Source: an uncultured bacterium
GTDB taxonomy: Bacteria; Cyanobacteriota; Vampirovibrionia; Gastranaerophilales; Gastranaerophilaceae
NCBI GenBank assembly: GCA_902464375.1
Contig: CABQIM010000026.1
Coordinates: 1 to 20,105, forward strand
Reading direction: 5' to 3'
Length of the DNA: 20,105 nucleotides
Position numbers and translations under genes: made by a program. Below the pieces are notes generated by a model that had not been told where the DNA came from, made no database searches, and saw only the letters and a list, made by a program, of their open reading frames with translations. Position 1 is the stretch's first letter. Every line of letters starts with the position of its first letter. Positions 1 to 7,040 of the stretch are shown in pieces.

Positions 1-190
1 ATCTTATGATGCTCTAGAAAATGCTGATGCGCTACTATTATTAACAGAATGGAACGAATTCAGACGTCCTGATTTTGACAAAATAAAAAATGCATTAAAA
101 CTACCGATTATTTTTGACGGCAGAAATCAATACGATAAAAAAAGGCTGCAAGAACGTGGGTTTGAATGCTATCAAATAGGAAAAGTTTAA
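1..190 (+). CDS. ugd: UDP-glucose 6-dehydrogenase, C-terminal end (partial)
   Basis: The gene is cut by the window edge; reading from base 2, the last 62 residues are visible. They carry the end of the C-terminal UDP-binding domain of the UDP-glucose/GDP-mannose dehydrogenase family: ALLLLTEWNEFR, then the FDGRNQYD stretch (family consensus FDGRNxYD), then a GFECYQIGK ending. The enzyme oxidises UDP-glucose to UDP-glucuronate with NAD+, in the cytoplasm, for surface polysaccharide. The TEWNEFR and GRN motifs favour UDP-glucose over UDP-ManNAc as substrate, but the catalytic Cys domain lies outside the window, so the exact sugar is not proven. The next gene starts on the base after its stop. 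Confidence 0.87.
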   Translation, partial: SYDALENADALLLLTEWNEFRRPDFDKIKNALKLPIIFDGRNQYDKKRLQERGFECYQIGKV

Positions 191-412
191 ATGAAAAAAG
201 TAATACTATTATCTTGCATTTTATTTTTAAATTCACTCATACCTCTTATGAGTCTTGCCGACACGGTTGTGTATAATACCAAAACTCAAAAATATCACTC
301 TCTAAATTGTGAATGGGCAAAAAAATGTACAGTAAATTGCATAAGAATAGAACGTAAACAAGCTGTTCAACGTGGCGGAATACCTTGCAAAGTTTGTGGT
401 GCAAGAGGTTAA
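191..412 (+). CDS. Small exported Cys-rich protein, putative metal-binding
   Basis: A 73-residue protein with a typical Sec signal peptide: MKK, a hydrophobic core to about residue 22, and a likely cut after the SLA at 21-23. The mature part of about 50 residues has the pattern YHxxxC...A...C...C, then a run ending A(V)QRGGIPCKVCGARG. The tail pattern (YH..C, later AxxxGxxPCxxC) resembles the short Ada-like zinc module often found at the C-terminus of secreted nucleases and small periplasmic proteins, so a Zn- or disulfide-stabilised mini-domain is likely; no enzymatic function can be assigned. The ATG directly follows the stop of the upstream dehydrogenase gene, and its Shine-Dalgarno (AGGA, 178-181) lies inside that gene, so the two are probably co-transcribed. 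Its stop abuts the stop of the convergent dCMP deaminase gene, leaving no room for a separate terminator. Confidence 0.72.
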   Translation: MKKVILLSCILFLNSLIPLMSLADTVVYNTKTQKYHSLNCEWAKKCTVNCIRIERKQAVQRGGIPCKVCGARG

Positions 413-862
413 CTACTGCTGATTTTCTAATTCTTTTCTTATATCATCAACTGATACGTAAACAATCGGTGCATTATCGTCTTTTTTCAAATAAACATCA
501 ACAATTCCTGATTGAACAATAAATCTTTTGCACAAAATACAAATAAAATTATGTCCGTAGATATACATAGACGCACCCATACATCTATCTTGTCCGGCTT
601 GAATTATCGCATTTTGTTCGGCATGAATGGAACGGCAAGTTTCGTAGCAAGTACCGGACGGAATATTATTTTTTATACGATAACATTCTCCACGCTCATA
701 ACAAGATTCAACCTTAGAAGGTGTACCGTTATAACCTGTTGCTTTAATCTTCTTGTCAGCACCCACAATAACTGCACCGACTTGAGCTCTTAAGCAATTT
801 GAACGAGAAGAACAAGTTTTTGCCATATCTAAAAAATAATCTGTCCAAGATTTGATACTCAT
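413..862 (-). CDS. dCMP deaminase family protein (ComEB-like)
   Basis: A 149-residue cytidine/deoxycytidylate deaminase. It has SWTDYFLDMA near the N-terminus, CLRAQVGAVIV at 23-33, the zinc site HAEQNAI with His80 and catalytic Glu82, and the second zinc motif CILC with Cys108 and Cys111. The usual Pro before that motif is Ile here. The enzyme deaminates dCMP to dUMP, feeding thymidylate synthesis; the ComEB name comes from its presence in competence operons and does not prove a role in uptake. An upstream in-frame ATG at 877 would add MEVSD, but the ATG at 862 is preferred: GGAGG (875-871) sits 8 nt before it, and homologues begin close to the SW.DYF motif. Two TATAAT boxes lie upstream on this strand (924-919 and 913-908). 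Confidence 0.88.
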   Translation of the reverse strand: MSIKSWTDYFLDMAKTCSSRSNCLRAQVGAVIVGADKKIKATGYNGTPSKVESCYERGECYRIKNNIPSGTCYETCRSIHAEQNAIIQAGQDRCMGASMYIYGHNFICILCKRFIVQSGIVDVYLKKDDNAPIVYVSVDDIRKELENQQ

Positions 863-907
863 ATCCGATACCTCCATTTCCCCCTTCTTTATTCATTAAA
901 AAAGAGA

Positions 908-924
908 ATTATAGAAATATTATA
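908..924 (-). promoter_or_regulatory. Candidate -10 boxes for the dCMP deaminase gene
   Basis: Two perfect TATAAT hexamers occur on the minus strand, at 924-919 and 913-908, 46 to 57 bases before the preferred start codon. Neither has a convincing -35 element at 16-18 bp, so which one is used is open. Being in AT-rich DNA, one or both may be chance. Confidence 0.4.
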
Positions 925-945
925 CAGCAAAATGTTAAAATAATA

Positions 946-954
946 TGATATAAT
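946..954 (+). promoter_or_regulatory. Extended -10 promoter of the M3-like peptidase gene
   Basis: TGATATAAT matches the extended -10 consensus TGN-TATAAT perfectly. Predicted transcription start is about 961, giving a leader of about 23 nt that contains the Shine-Dalgarno AGAGGTG (973-979) before the ATG at 984. No good -35 is seen, as is usual for extended -10 promoters. Confidence 0.55.
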
Positions 955-983
955 TTGAACAACAAGAAAAAGAGAGGTGCTTT

Positions 984-2528
984 ATGAGTGAATTTATCAA
1001 ACTACGAGATGAATTTTGTGAAGAATTGGAAAAGATTTCTATAAATCTGGAAAAGTCTTGTTGGGATTTTTATACGAATTCTACTCCGGAAAATTTAAAA
1101 AACTATGAAGAAGTTCAAGACAAATATTCAGAGCTTTTCAGAAATAAAGATATGTACAAAAGATTTCTTGAAATTGATAAAAATACGCTTTCTAAACACG
1201 AACAAAAACAGCTCAAAGACTTGCTGAAAGAATTTGATGAAGAATTAAATACCGGTGAAGAATTGAAGGCTTTGAGAAAAAAAGAAAATGAAATTGCACA
1301 AAAATTTAATTCTTATATCCCTAAAATTGATGATAAAGAAGTAACTAAAACCGAGATTTTTAAAATCATTCAAACAGAAACCAATCCTGAAATCAGAAAA
1401 AAAGCTTACGAGGCAAAAATTAAAGGTGGAGATTTGATTGCAAATGATTTAATAGAATTTGTAAAAATGCGTAATTCTTACGCTAAGAAAAAAGGGTTCA
1501 AAAACTATTTTGAATACAAGCTTAGCGAAGACTATGACGTTGATTTTGAATTTTTGGAAAATTTGATTAATGAAGTTTATTCAAAATCCAACGATAAAAT
1601 CAAAAATATCCTTGAAAAGAAACAAAAAGAACTTAAAGACTTTTTTGGAGTAGAAGAACTCAAGCCTTATCATTATGGACTTCTTCTGGATTCCAATCCG
1701 GAAAAAGCCGTCAATGAGATATTAAAAAACAATGATATTGTAGAAATTTCGAAAACAATGTATAACAATATGGGCTATGACGTCGAAAAAATGATTGCAG
1801 AGAAAAAATTAACTCTTGATTTATTTCCACGTAAAGGCAAAAATACACACGGATTTTGCTTTGGTGTAGAGGCCGGAAAAGATTCCAGAATTCTTGCAAA
1901 TCTTATGAATAATGTTGTAAGTCTTGATACATTAAATCACGAAATGGGGCATTGCGTATACGATTTAGGCATATCTACAGAACTTACATTCCTAGACAAA
2001 CGAGCATCTTCTCCGGCTGTAACAGAAGCTATTGCAATGATGATGGGCGATATAATCAAAACAGAAAATGTTCTTACAAATATTTTACCAAGTGATGTTC
2101 TTGAAAAATTCAAAGAAACACATAAAGAAGACGAAGCTTCATTTGTTGCCAAAAGTTTGTTAATCATAGATTTTGAACGTGAAATTTATAATAATCCTGA
2201 ACAAAATCCAGCTGAATTGTGGCAAAATTTGAACAAAAAATATTTGAATAGAGAAAACGAACCGGACAACGAATGGGCTACAATACCACATTATCTTTCT
2301 CATCCGGCTTATTATCAGAATTATTTTAGAGCTAATCTTATGAAAGTTCAGATTTATAACTACCTGAAATCTAAATTAGGCAATATTACTGAAAACAATA
2401 ATAGCGGTGAATTTATGGACAAAAATATTTTTGCTTGCGGAGCTTCTATAGAAGAATACGACCTAATTAAGCAGCTGACCGGAAAAGACTTTTCCGCAGA
2501 TGATTTTGTTGAGGGTTTAGAAGGATAG
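984..2528 (+). CDS. Zinc metallopeptidase of the M3/M2 (oligopeptidase / ACE-like) superfamily
   Basis: A 514-residue cytosolic protein without a signal peptide, mostly predicted helical and rich in Lys/Glu. The zinc site is HEMGH at 319-323, with the third ligand probably Glu348 in SPAVTEAIA, 25 residues after the second His. This HExxH-x25-E spacing fits gluzincins of families M3 (oligoendopeptidase F, thimet oligopeptidase) and M2 (angiotensin-converting enzyme). HEMGH followed by a P.xxEA segment is rather ACE-like, while the cytosolic location and the absence of a signal peptide are M3-like. A C-terminal HYLSHPAYYQNYFRANLM segment provides the Tyr/His residues that bind substrate in this superfamily. 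The likely role is cleavage of short peptides during protein turnover. The Shine-Dalgarno AGAGGTG lies 4 nt before the ATG. It may share function with the next gene, another zinc peptidase, but each appears to be a separate unit. Confidence 0.85.
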   Translation: MSEFIKLRDEFCEELEKISINLEKSCWDFYTNSTPENLKNYEEVQDKYSELFRNKDMYKRFLEIDKNTLSKHEQKQLKDLLKEFDEELNTGEELKALRKKENEIAQKFNSYIPKIDDKEVTKTEIFKIIQTETNPEIRKKAYEAKIKGGDLIANDLIEFVKMRNSYAKKKGFKNYFEYKLSEDYDVDFEFLENLINEVYSKSNDKIKNILEKKQKELKDFFGVEELKPYHYGLLLDSNPEKAVNEILKNNDIVEISKTMYNNMGYDVEKMIAEKKLTLDLFPRKGKNTHGFCFGVEAGKDSRILANLMNNVVSLDTLNHEMGHCVYDLGISTELTFLDKRASSPAVTEAIAMMMGDIIKTENVLTNILPSDVLEKFKETHKEDEASFVAKSLLIIDFEREIYNNPEQNPAELWQNLNKKYLNRENEPDNEWATIPHYLSHPAYYQNYFRANLMKVQIYNYLKSKLGNITENNNSGEFMDKNIFACGASIEEYDLIKQLTGKDFSADDFVEGLEG

Positions 2529-2561
2529 AAAAGTTTTTATCATAAAATAATAATTAATTAT

Positions 2562-2659
2562 AAGCTGGATTCTTCAGCCTAATAGGCTTCAGAATGACGA
2601 CAAGACCATTGTTTTACATCACATAATTCTGAGAAATTGTGTTTCAAAGAATCCGGCTT
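2562..2659. repeat. Short non-coding element with 13-bp terminal inverted repeats
   Basis: The ends are AAGCTGGATTCTT (2562-2574) and its near-perfect complement AAGAATCCGGCTT (2647-2659), one mismatch in 13. Inside lie a small palindrome AGCCT-AAT-AGGCT (2576-2588) and the string CAGAATGACG, a sequence style common in dispersed palindromic or MITE-like repeats of bacterial genomes. It carries no ORF and sits between two peptidase genes, where it could also fold as a transcript-end hairpin, though no T-run follows directly. There is no second copy in this window. Confidence 0.55.
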
Positions 2660-2786
2660 TTTGTTATTCATTACTTTCCAAAATAATAACTAGGGCTTTT
2701 AGTATTGTTTTCAACAAAATCGTTGAGATATTCGGCTCAATGTGCTAATATGGGAGAAAAAGTACAGAACCCTTCGGAGTCCCTAT

Positions 2787-4679
2787 ATGAATATAAACAG
2801 AATTAACAGTATTTCCGGCATTTTCCACAAGCCTTTTGGACAGAAGCCGGATGATACAGTCAATACCCCGACTCCGGATAAGTCCGATAATTTAATAAAG
2901 GAGCTTGATAAGATGAGTATGATTAATAACGTTAACATTGGAAAAAACGACTACAAACTTAATCTTTCTACAGAAGAGTTAGAAAAAAGAACGCACAAAG
3001 ATTACTTGACCACTAAAAAAATGCTTGCAGTTGACGCACCGGAATACTTGACACTTGCAGATGGTGACAAAGAAGCTTTAAAACACCTTGTAAAAGCTGC
3101 AATTGTTTTAGATAAAGTCAACATGCAACTTGATAATCCAAACAACTTGCCTTTCAAAGAATATTTAGATAAAGAAATTGAAAATGGAAATAATGACGCA
3201 AAATTAACTAAAATTCTTTTCGACGCACAAAAAGGTGTTTGTTCACTTGATAGAGAAAGTAACATGATTGAACTTGCAAAAAGTGTTTCTATGCGCGCAG
3301 GCAAAGGTGTTTACCCACAAGACTTGGAAAAGGAAGAATTTCATTCAATCCTAATCAACATGCTAAAAGATGGCAAAGTGGATGAAGTTGCAAAAATCCT
3401 TAATCAACGCAGTGTTGTAGAAAGAACCGGTAATGAACTTGTTGCAACAGATTATGTTGACAAATTCAAAGATGATTTTGCAACAATGGCAACTGAACTT
3501 GAAAAAGCTGCAGAAACATCTACCAATGCCGACTTTAACGAGTTTCTACTGCTACAAGCAAAAGCTTTAAGAACGGCTGATCCTATGCTTGATGCTTATG
3601 CAGATAAAAAATGGGCAACACTTCAAGACACACCGCTTGAATTCACAATTACAAGAGAAAATTATTCTGATGAATTAACAGAAACAGTGGTAGAAAACCC
3701 TGAACTAAAAGCTCTTCTTGACGAAAACGGTATTACTCCGGTAGCAAAAGACTTTTTGGGCGGAAGAGTAGGCATTGTTAACAAAAAAGGTACAGAAGCT
3801 ATTTTGAACGTGAAAAAATTCTTGCCTCTTATGGCACAAAATATGCCGTTCAAAGATGAATACATCCAAAATATTTCTCCGGATAAAGAATCAAAACAAA
3901 CTATGGTTGACGTTGATTTAGTTGCAGTTACAGGTGATGTTGGAGAATTCCGTGCAGGTATTACTCTTGCAGAAAACCTTCCAAATGATGATAAACTTTC
4001 AATCAGAGAGCTTGATGGCGGAAGAAGAAATGTTTACCATAGACAAATTCGTCTTATTACATCAGATGATGCCAAAGAAAAAATGAAAAAAAGGTTGAAT
4101 GCAACTTTAAATCCGGAATTACATCAATTCTATAACGATGAAGCAGACCATTGGTTCACAGTTGGACACGAAAACGGACACTCTCTCGGACCAAAATCCG
4201 GAACAGAAGGTTTGGGTAAATATAAATCAATCATAGAAGAAAATAAAGCTGATATGGTTTCTCTTGCAATGCTTGATGTTCTAACAGAAGCCGGCATGTA
4301 CACACCTGAACAGAGAAAACAAATCATAGTAACTTATGCAGCTGATAATATGATGACTTCAAAACCAACTTTAAGCCAAGCACACAGAGTTCGCTCCGTT
4401 ATGCAAAATTATTACTTCATCAAAGAAGGCGCTATGACAATTTCTCCGGACGGTGTTCTTGATGTTGATATAGAAAAAATGGTTCCAACAGCAAGAAAAA
4501 TGCTTGAAGAAATTATCCAAGTACAAATGAAAGGTGATTTTTCTAAAGGCGAAAAATACGTTATGGATAACTTCGTTTGGACACCAGAAATGCAAAAAAT
4601 GTCTGAAAATATCAAGAAAGTTTCTAAAACATTGAACGGCAAAGTTGAATCACCATTAGCTGATAAACTGTGCTCATAG
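2787..4679 (+). CDS. M49-like (dipeptidyl-peptidase III family) zinc peptidase
   Basis: A 630-residue protein without signal peptide or membrane segment. The zinc motif HENGH is at 461-465, followed by SLGP, then a GKYKSIIEENKAD segment with Glu484/Glu485. This arrangement (HExxH + GLGP-like loop, then about 20 residues on, S-x-x-EExKAD) is the signature of the M49 relatives that have HExxH instead of the classic HELLGH, such as those fused to Nudix domains in plants. Glu485 is the probable third ligand. Classic family members release dipeptides from peptide N-termini in the cytosol. A GTG at 2742 would add 15 residues, but the ATG at 2787 is preferred because GGAG (2776-2779) stands 7 nt before it. 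The first 45 residues are low-complexity (HKPFGQKPDD, then Thr/Pro/Asp-rich) and look like a leader or linker. Start is fairly sure; substrate is unknown. Confidence 0.78.
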   Translation: MNINRINSISGIFHKPFGQKPDDTVNTPTPDKSDNLIKELDKMSMINNVNIGKNDYKLNLSTEELEKRTHKDYLTTKKMLAVDAPEYLTLADGDKEALKHLVKAAIVLDKVNMQLDNPNNLPFKEYLDKEIENGNNDAKLTKILFDAQKGVCSLDRESNMIELAKSVSMRAGKGVYPQDLEKEEFHSILINMLKDGKVDEVAKILNQRSVVERTGNELVATDYVDKFKDDFATMATELEKAAETSTNADFNEFLLLQAKALRTADPMLDAYADKKWATLQDTPLEFTITRENYSDELTETVVENPELKALLDENGITPVAKDFLGGRVGIVNKKGTEAILNVKKFLPLMAQNMPFKDEYIQNISPDKESKQTMVDVDLVAVTGDVGEFRAGITLAENLPNDDKLSIRELDGGRRNVYHRQIRLITSDDAKEKMKKRLNATLNPELHQFYNDEADHWFTVGHENGHSLGPKSGTEGLGKYKSIIEENKADMVSLAMLDVLTEAGMYTPEQRKQIIVTYAADNMMTSKPTLSQAHRVRSVMQNYYFIKEGAMTISPDGVLDVDIEKMVPTARKMLEEIIQVQMKGDFSKGEKYVMDNFVWTPEMQKMSENIKKVSKTLNGKVESPLADKLCS

Positions 4680-4701
4680 ATTCAAAAATAAACTACAAAT
4701 T

Positions 4702-4891
4702 ACCACCAACCTTCACCCACACACGAGTTTACTAAGAAATCGGTGGTGAAGAAGGGAGGTAATATGATTGATAAAATAATAGTGCTACTAATCGTAGCAA
4801 CGCTATTCATAGTAGCACTAAAATTCTAATCACTCATAGGGTACTAAGTGAAGCTCTAAGGAAGTACGATTTTCTTAGGGCTTCCCCCTAT
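4702..4891 (+). ncRNA. Candidate structured RNA with three hairpins (possible type I toxin mRNA)
   Basis: The stretch between two genes holds three successive inverted repeats. (1) CTTCACC (4711-4717) pairs with GGTGAAG (4745-4751); an alternative ACCACC (4702-4707) with GGTGGT (4742-4747) competes with it. (2) TAGTGCTACTA (4780-4790) pairs perfectly over 11 bp with TAGTAGCACTA (4810-4820), and inside it GTAGC-AAC-GCTAT forms a second short stem, so nearly all of 4780-4820 folds. (3) GAAGCTCTAAG (4850-4860) pairs with CTTAGGGCTTC (4874-4884), and ATAGGG (4836-4841) with CCCTAT (4886-4891). Helix 3 has one G-U pair that forms only on the plus-strand RNA, which favours plus-strand transcription. 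No T-run follows, so it is not a normal terminator. A 21-codon ORF overlaps hairpin 2. Transcription is not demonstrated. Confidence 0.45.
4764..4829 (+). CDS. 21-residue hydrophobic small peptide (candidate)
   Basis: The ORF begins MIDKIIVL and ends VALKF: a charged start, about 16 hydrophobic residues (enough for one membrane helix), and a basic end. A strong Shine-Dalgarno, GGGAGGT (4754-4760), stands 3 nt before the ATG, with AAGGGAGG as its core. The overall form is like type I toxin peptides such as Ibs, DinQ or TisB, and the first residues recall E. coli DinQ as I remember it, but such a short resemblance is weak. The 11-bp palindrome in the DNA overlaps most of the coding part, so the hydrophobic sequence could be a by-product of the RNA hairpin. 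It could equally be an independent small membrane protein. The helix at 4711-4751 would place pairing right beside the Shine-Dalgarno, a possible translation control. Confidence 0.4.
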   Translation: MIDKIIVLLIVATLFIVALKF

Positions 4892-4935
4892 ATGTACATT
4901 ATTTACTATAACATTATGTTTGTCAATACGTAAAA

Positions 4936-6351
4936 CTATATTTTCTGAGCTGCAATTGCCTTATAGAAGCTTATATAATCCACCATACAATCAAACTCTG
5001 TTGAATAAACTAACTTATTAACTGTTAGCAAATTTTCTTCCATTTGGTTCAAATCCAATTTTGCAATTACACCTTGAGCAAATTTGTCTTTTGAAAGCTT
5101 AAAGTCTTTTTGTTCCAATTCTTGAATTTTCTTTTGCTTAGCAAGTTTTTCTCTATCCATATTTACAGAAACTAAAGAGTCGTTAACTTCCTGCATAGAA
5201 GTCAAATTAACCTTTTCATAGTTTTTCAAGCTTCTTTCATAAGCAATCTTTTTAGCTTTTAAGTTCGCTTTTATTTTTCCGCCCATAAACAATGGCTGCA
5301 TAATTGAACCACCTAAGCCCCATATCATTTGAGAGGTTGTAAATAAGCTTTCAAAATGTTTTGCGTTGAATAATACACCACCACCTAAGCTCAATGTCGG
5401 TAACATTTCTTTTCTGGCAACTTTAACATCAATGCCGGCTTTTTCCATCATCTTTTCAGCTTTTTTATAATCAGGTCTGTTCATAATTACATCTGAACTT
5501 ATGTACTCCGGAATTTGACCGGAAAAAGCAAGTTTTTTGTAATCAATTCGCTTGTATTCCTCAATATTATTAGGGCTGTCACCAATCAATACCGCCAATT
5601 GGTGCAAAAGTTTTATTCTTTCTTTCTTTAAATCTGTTAAATCAGCAACTCCTGCAATATATGATTTATTTGCCTTAACTAAATCAGAAGTTGATACCAA
5701 ACCTTCTGCATTACTTACAGACATAATCTCAAAAATTTCTTTTCTTAGATTAACAATATCTTCCTGCAAATCAATCATTGCATCGAGTTTAACGATATTA
5801 ACATAAACACTTCCCACTGATGATGCAATTGAAATATAAGCAGATTGCTCATCTAAAATGGAAGCTTCGTATAATTTTCTTACTGCTGTAGTTTTATTAT
5901 GATTTTTACCAAATAAATCTAATTCGTAATTAGCTACAATCGGTAAAGCAAAACCGCCTGATGATGGACCGATAAATTTACCATACCCTGGAAGGAAACC
6001 GGCTTGAATAGTTGGAAGTTCTCCGGCTCTTTGCATTACAATATTTTGATAATATTCATCAATCGTCAAAGTCGCCATCTTTAGGTCTTTGTTGTTTTCA
6101 ACAGCCTTGATGATATAATTATTCAAATCCTCATCATTAAATTGCTGCCACCAACCAAGATTTATATACTGGAATTTATCCTTTTGTGGTCTGATTTTTT
6201 CAGATTTCTTTTTCTTATTATTCTGGCTATCATTTTGAACTTTTTGTTGTTCCGCACCAGCCTGCAAAACCGTATCTTCTATTGCCATAACAGGCATTAA
6301 AGTAGAAGTTATAAGTGACAATAATATTGCTAATGATAATATCTTTTTCAT
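4936..6351 (-). CDS. Outer-membrane efflux channel, TolC/NodT family
   Basis: A 471-residue protein with a Sec signal peptide (MKKILSLAILL..., likely cut after PVMA at about 20-23), a Lys/Gln-rich linker to about residue 60, then the classic start of RND/EmrAB-type outer-membrane factors: WWQQFNDEDLNNYIIKAVENN. Further hallmarks are ANYELDLFGKN, the NRPDYKKAE repeat junction, and the long helices of two repeated OEP domains. No lipobox Cys follows the signal, so it is not a lipoprotein. It forms the trimeric channel that carries substrates across the outer membrane together with a HlyD-type adaptor. An upstream ATG (6396) is rejected: the ATG at 6351 begins the signal peptide and has GGAG (6361-6358) 6 nt before it. 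It is divergent from a MarR gene, with a shared operator between them, and the adaptor gene is two genes away. Confidence 0.9.
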   Translation of the reverse strand: MKKILSLAILLSLITSTLMPVMAIEDTVLQAGAEQQKVQNDSQNNKKKKSEKIRPQKDKFQYINLGWWQQFNDEDLNNYIIKAVENNKDLKMATLTIDEYYQNIVMQRAGELPTIQAGFLPGYGKFIGPSSGGFALPIVANYELDLFGKNHNKTTAVRKLYEASILDEQSAYISIASSVGSVYVNIVKLDAMIDLQEDIVNLRKEIFEIMSVSNAEGLVSTSDLVKANKSYIAGVADLTDLKKERIKLLHQLAVLIGDSPNNIEEYKRIDYKKLAFSGQIPEYISSDVIMNRPDYKKAEKMMEKAGIDVKVARKEMLPTLSLGGGVLFNAKHFESLFTTSQMIWGLGGSIMQPLFMGGKIKANLKAKKIAYERSLKNYEKVNLTSMQEVNDSLVSVNMDREKLAKQKKIQELEQKDFKLSKDKFAQGVIAKLDLNQMEENLLTVNKLVYSTEFDCMVDYISFYKAIAAQKI

Positions 6352-6386
6352 TCTTTTCTCCAAGTACTTGATTTTTTCTAAGAAGA

Positions 6387-6437
6387 ATGATAACATAAAT
6401 GTGTTGCATTTGCAACATGTTGTAAAAATAACATACT
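6387..6437. promoter_or_regulatory. Divergent promoters with a central palindromic operator (MarR type)
   Basis: TGTTGCA-TT-TGCAACA (6402-6417) is a perfect 7-bp inverted repeat, a typical MarR dimer site. The hexamer TTGCAA (6410-6415) inside it is self-complementary and can serve as the -35 element in both directions. On the minus strand it lies exactly 17 bp from TATCAT (6392-6387), the likely -10 of the efflux channel gene. On the plus strand it lies 16 bp from CATACT (6432-6437), a possible -10 for the MarR gene. A further half-site TGTTGTA follows at 6419-6425. MarR binding here would block both promoters at once, giving repression of the channel and autoregulation. Confidence 0.65.
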
Positions 6438-6462
6438 ACAAATAGAGGATTAATTTTTAAAA

Positions 6463-6918
6463 ATGCAAGATCATTTTACTGATACAATATTTTATCAAAT
6501 TGAATTAACTGCAAAATATTGCAAGTTATTGGGTTCACAAGTATTTGAAAAATATAATGCTGGCATAACTTGTGAAGAATACACAGTATTAGATGTACTT
6601 GCAAACAACCCAAAGATGTGTCAAAGAGATTTAGCCAAGCTTATCTTAAAAGACAGAGCAAACACCGGTAAGCTTTTGGATTCATTAGAAAAACGCGGTT
6701 ACGTTTCAAGAATGCTTTCAATTAAAAACAACAGACCTGTTAAGATTGTAGAAATTACAGAAGAAGGTCGCAGAAAAGCGGAAGATGTTCTGGAAAAAAT
6801 CAGACCTCATTATTTACATGTTAAAGAAAAAATTAATAACAGTGATGTTGCCAAAGTCGGCGACTTGCTGAAAGAATTAAGAGAAATAATGAACGAAACA
6901 TTGGAGATACAAATTTAA
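6463..6918 (+). CDS. MarR-family transcriptional regulator
   Basis: A 151-residue protein of standard MarR length. An N-terminal helix pair is followed by a winged helix-turn-helix at about residues 35-100: ITCEEYTVLDVL, then CQRDLAKLILKDRANTGKLLDSLEKRGYVSRM as helix-turn-helix, then a wing with NNRPVKIVEITEEGRRKAE. The C-terminal helices form the dimer interface. Such proteins bind palindromes as dimers and let go when they bind small aromatic or antibiotic-like ligands. The gene stands between a divergent efflux channel and a downstream adaptor, with a palindromic operator in its own promoter region, so it very likely represses this efflux module. The nearest Shine-Dalgarno-like string (AGAGG, 6444-6448) is 14 nt from the ATG, longer than usual, so translation may be weak; no better start is present. 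Confidence 0.9.
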   Translation: MQDHFTDTIFYQIELTAKYCKLLGSQVFEKYNAGITCEEYTVLDVLANNPKMCQRDLAKLILKDRANTGKLLDSLEKRGYVSRMLSIKNNRPVKIVEITEEGRRKAEDVLEKIRPHYLHVKEKINNSDVAKVGDLLKELREIMNETLEIQI

Positions 6919-6931
6919 AATTTTTTTATAA

Positions 6932-7010
6932 CATTGGGTCGGCTTCTTGGTGGGAATTACCAGATTGTATTTTACCTACCAGCTCCGCCTCAAAGTAAAA
7001 CTACAAAACA
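6932..7010 (+). repeat. Dispersed repeat, GGTCGGCT-type copy
   Basis: It shares GGTCGGCTNCTTGGTG, then after a variable centre AGCTCCGCCTCNAAGT and AAAACTACAAA, with the tandem copies at 11095-11345. It sits 13 nt behind the MarR stop and before the HlyD gene. Because it is in an apparent operon, it may act as a 3'-end or processing hairpin between regulator and adaptor. It encodes no protein. Confidence 0.6.
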
Positions 7011-7040
7011 CATTTTTTTACAAAAGAAAGGTATATATAA

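Noticed and set aside
512..793. 93-codon ORF on the plus strand
   Set aside because: It is the antisense shadow of the dCMP deaminase gene and has no ribosome site.
413..862. Competence locus because of ComEB-like and ComFC-like genes
   Set aside because: The two genes are 9 kb apart with no comEA, comEC, comFA or dprA in the window; both families have housekeeping roles.
2742..2786. GTG-started extension of the M49-like peptidase
   Set aside because: GGAG 7 nt before the ATG at 2787 fixes the later start; the extension has no ribosome site.
984..4679. Toxin-type or defence metalloprotease pair
   Set aside because: Both are full-length cytosolic peptidase families with ordinary zinc sites, and no immunity, phage or secretion gene is nearby.
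4850..4884. Terminator of the efflux channel gene
   Set aside because: No T-run follows on the minus strand, and one pair becomes A-C on that strand; the helix fits plus-strand RNA better.
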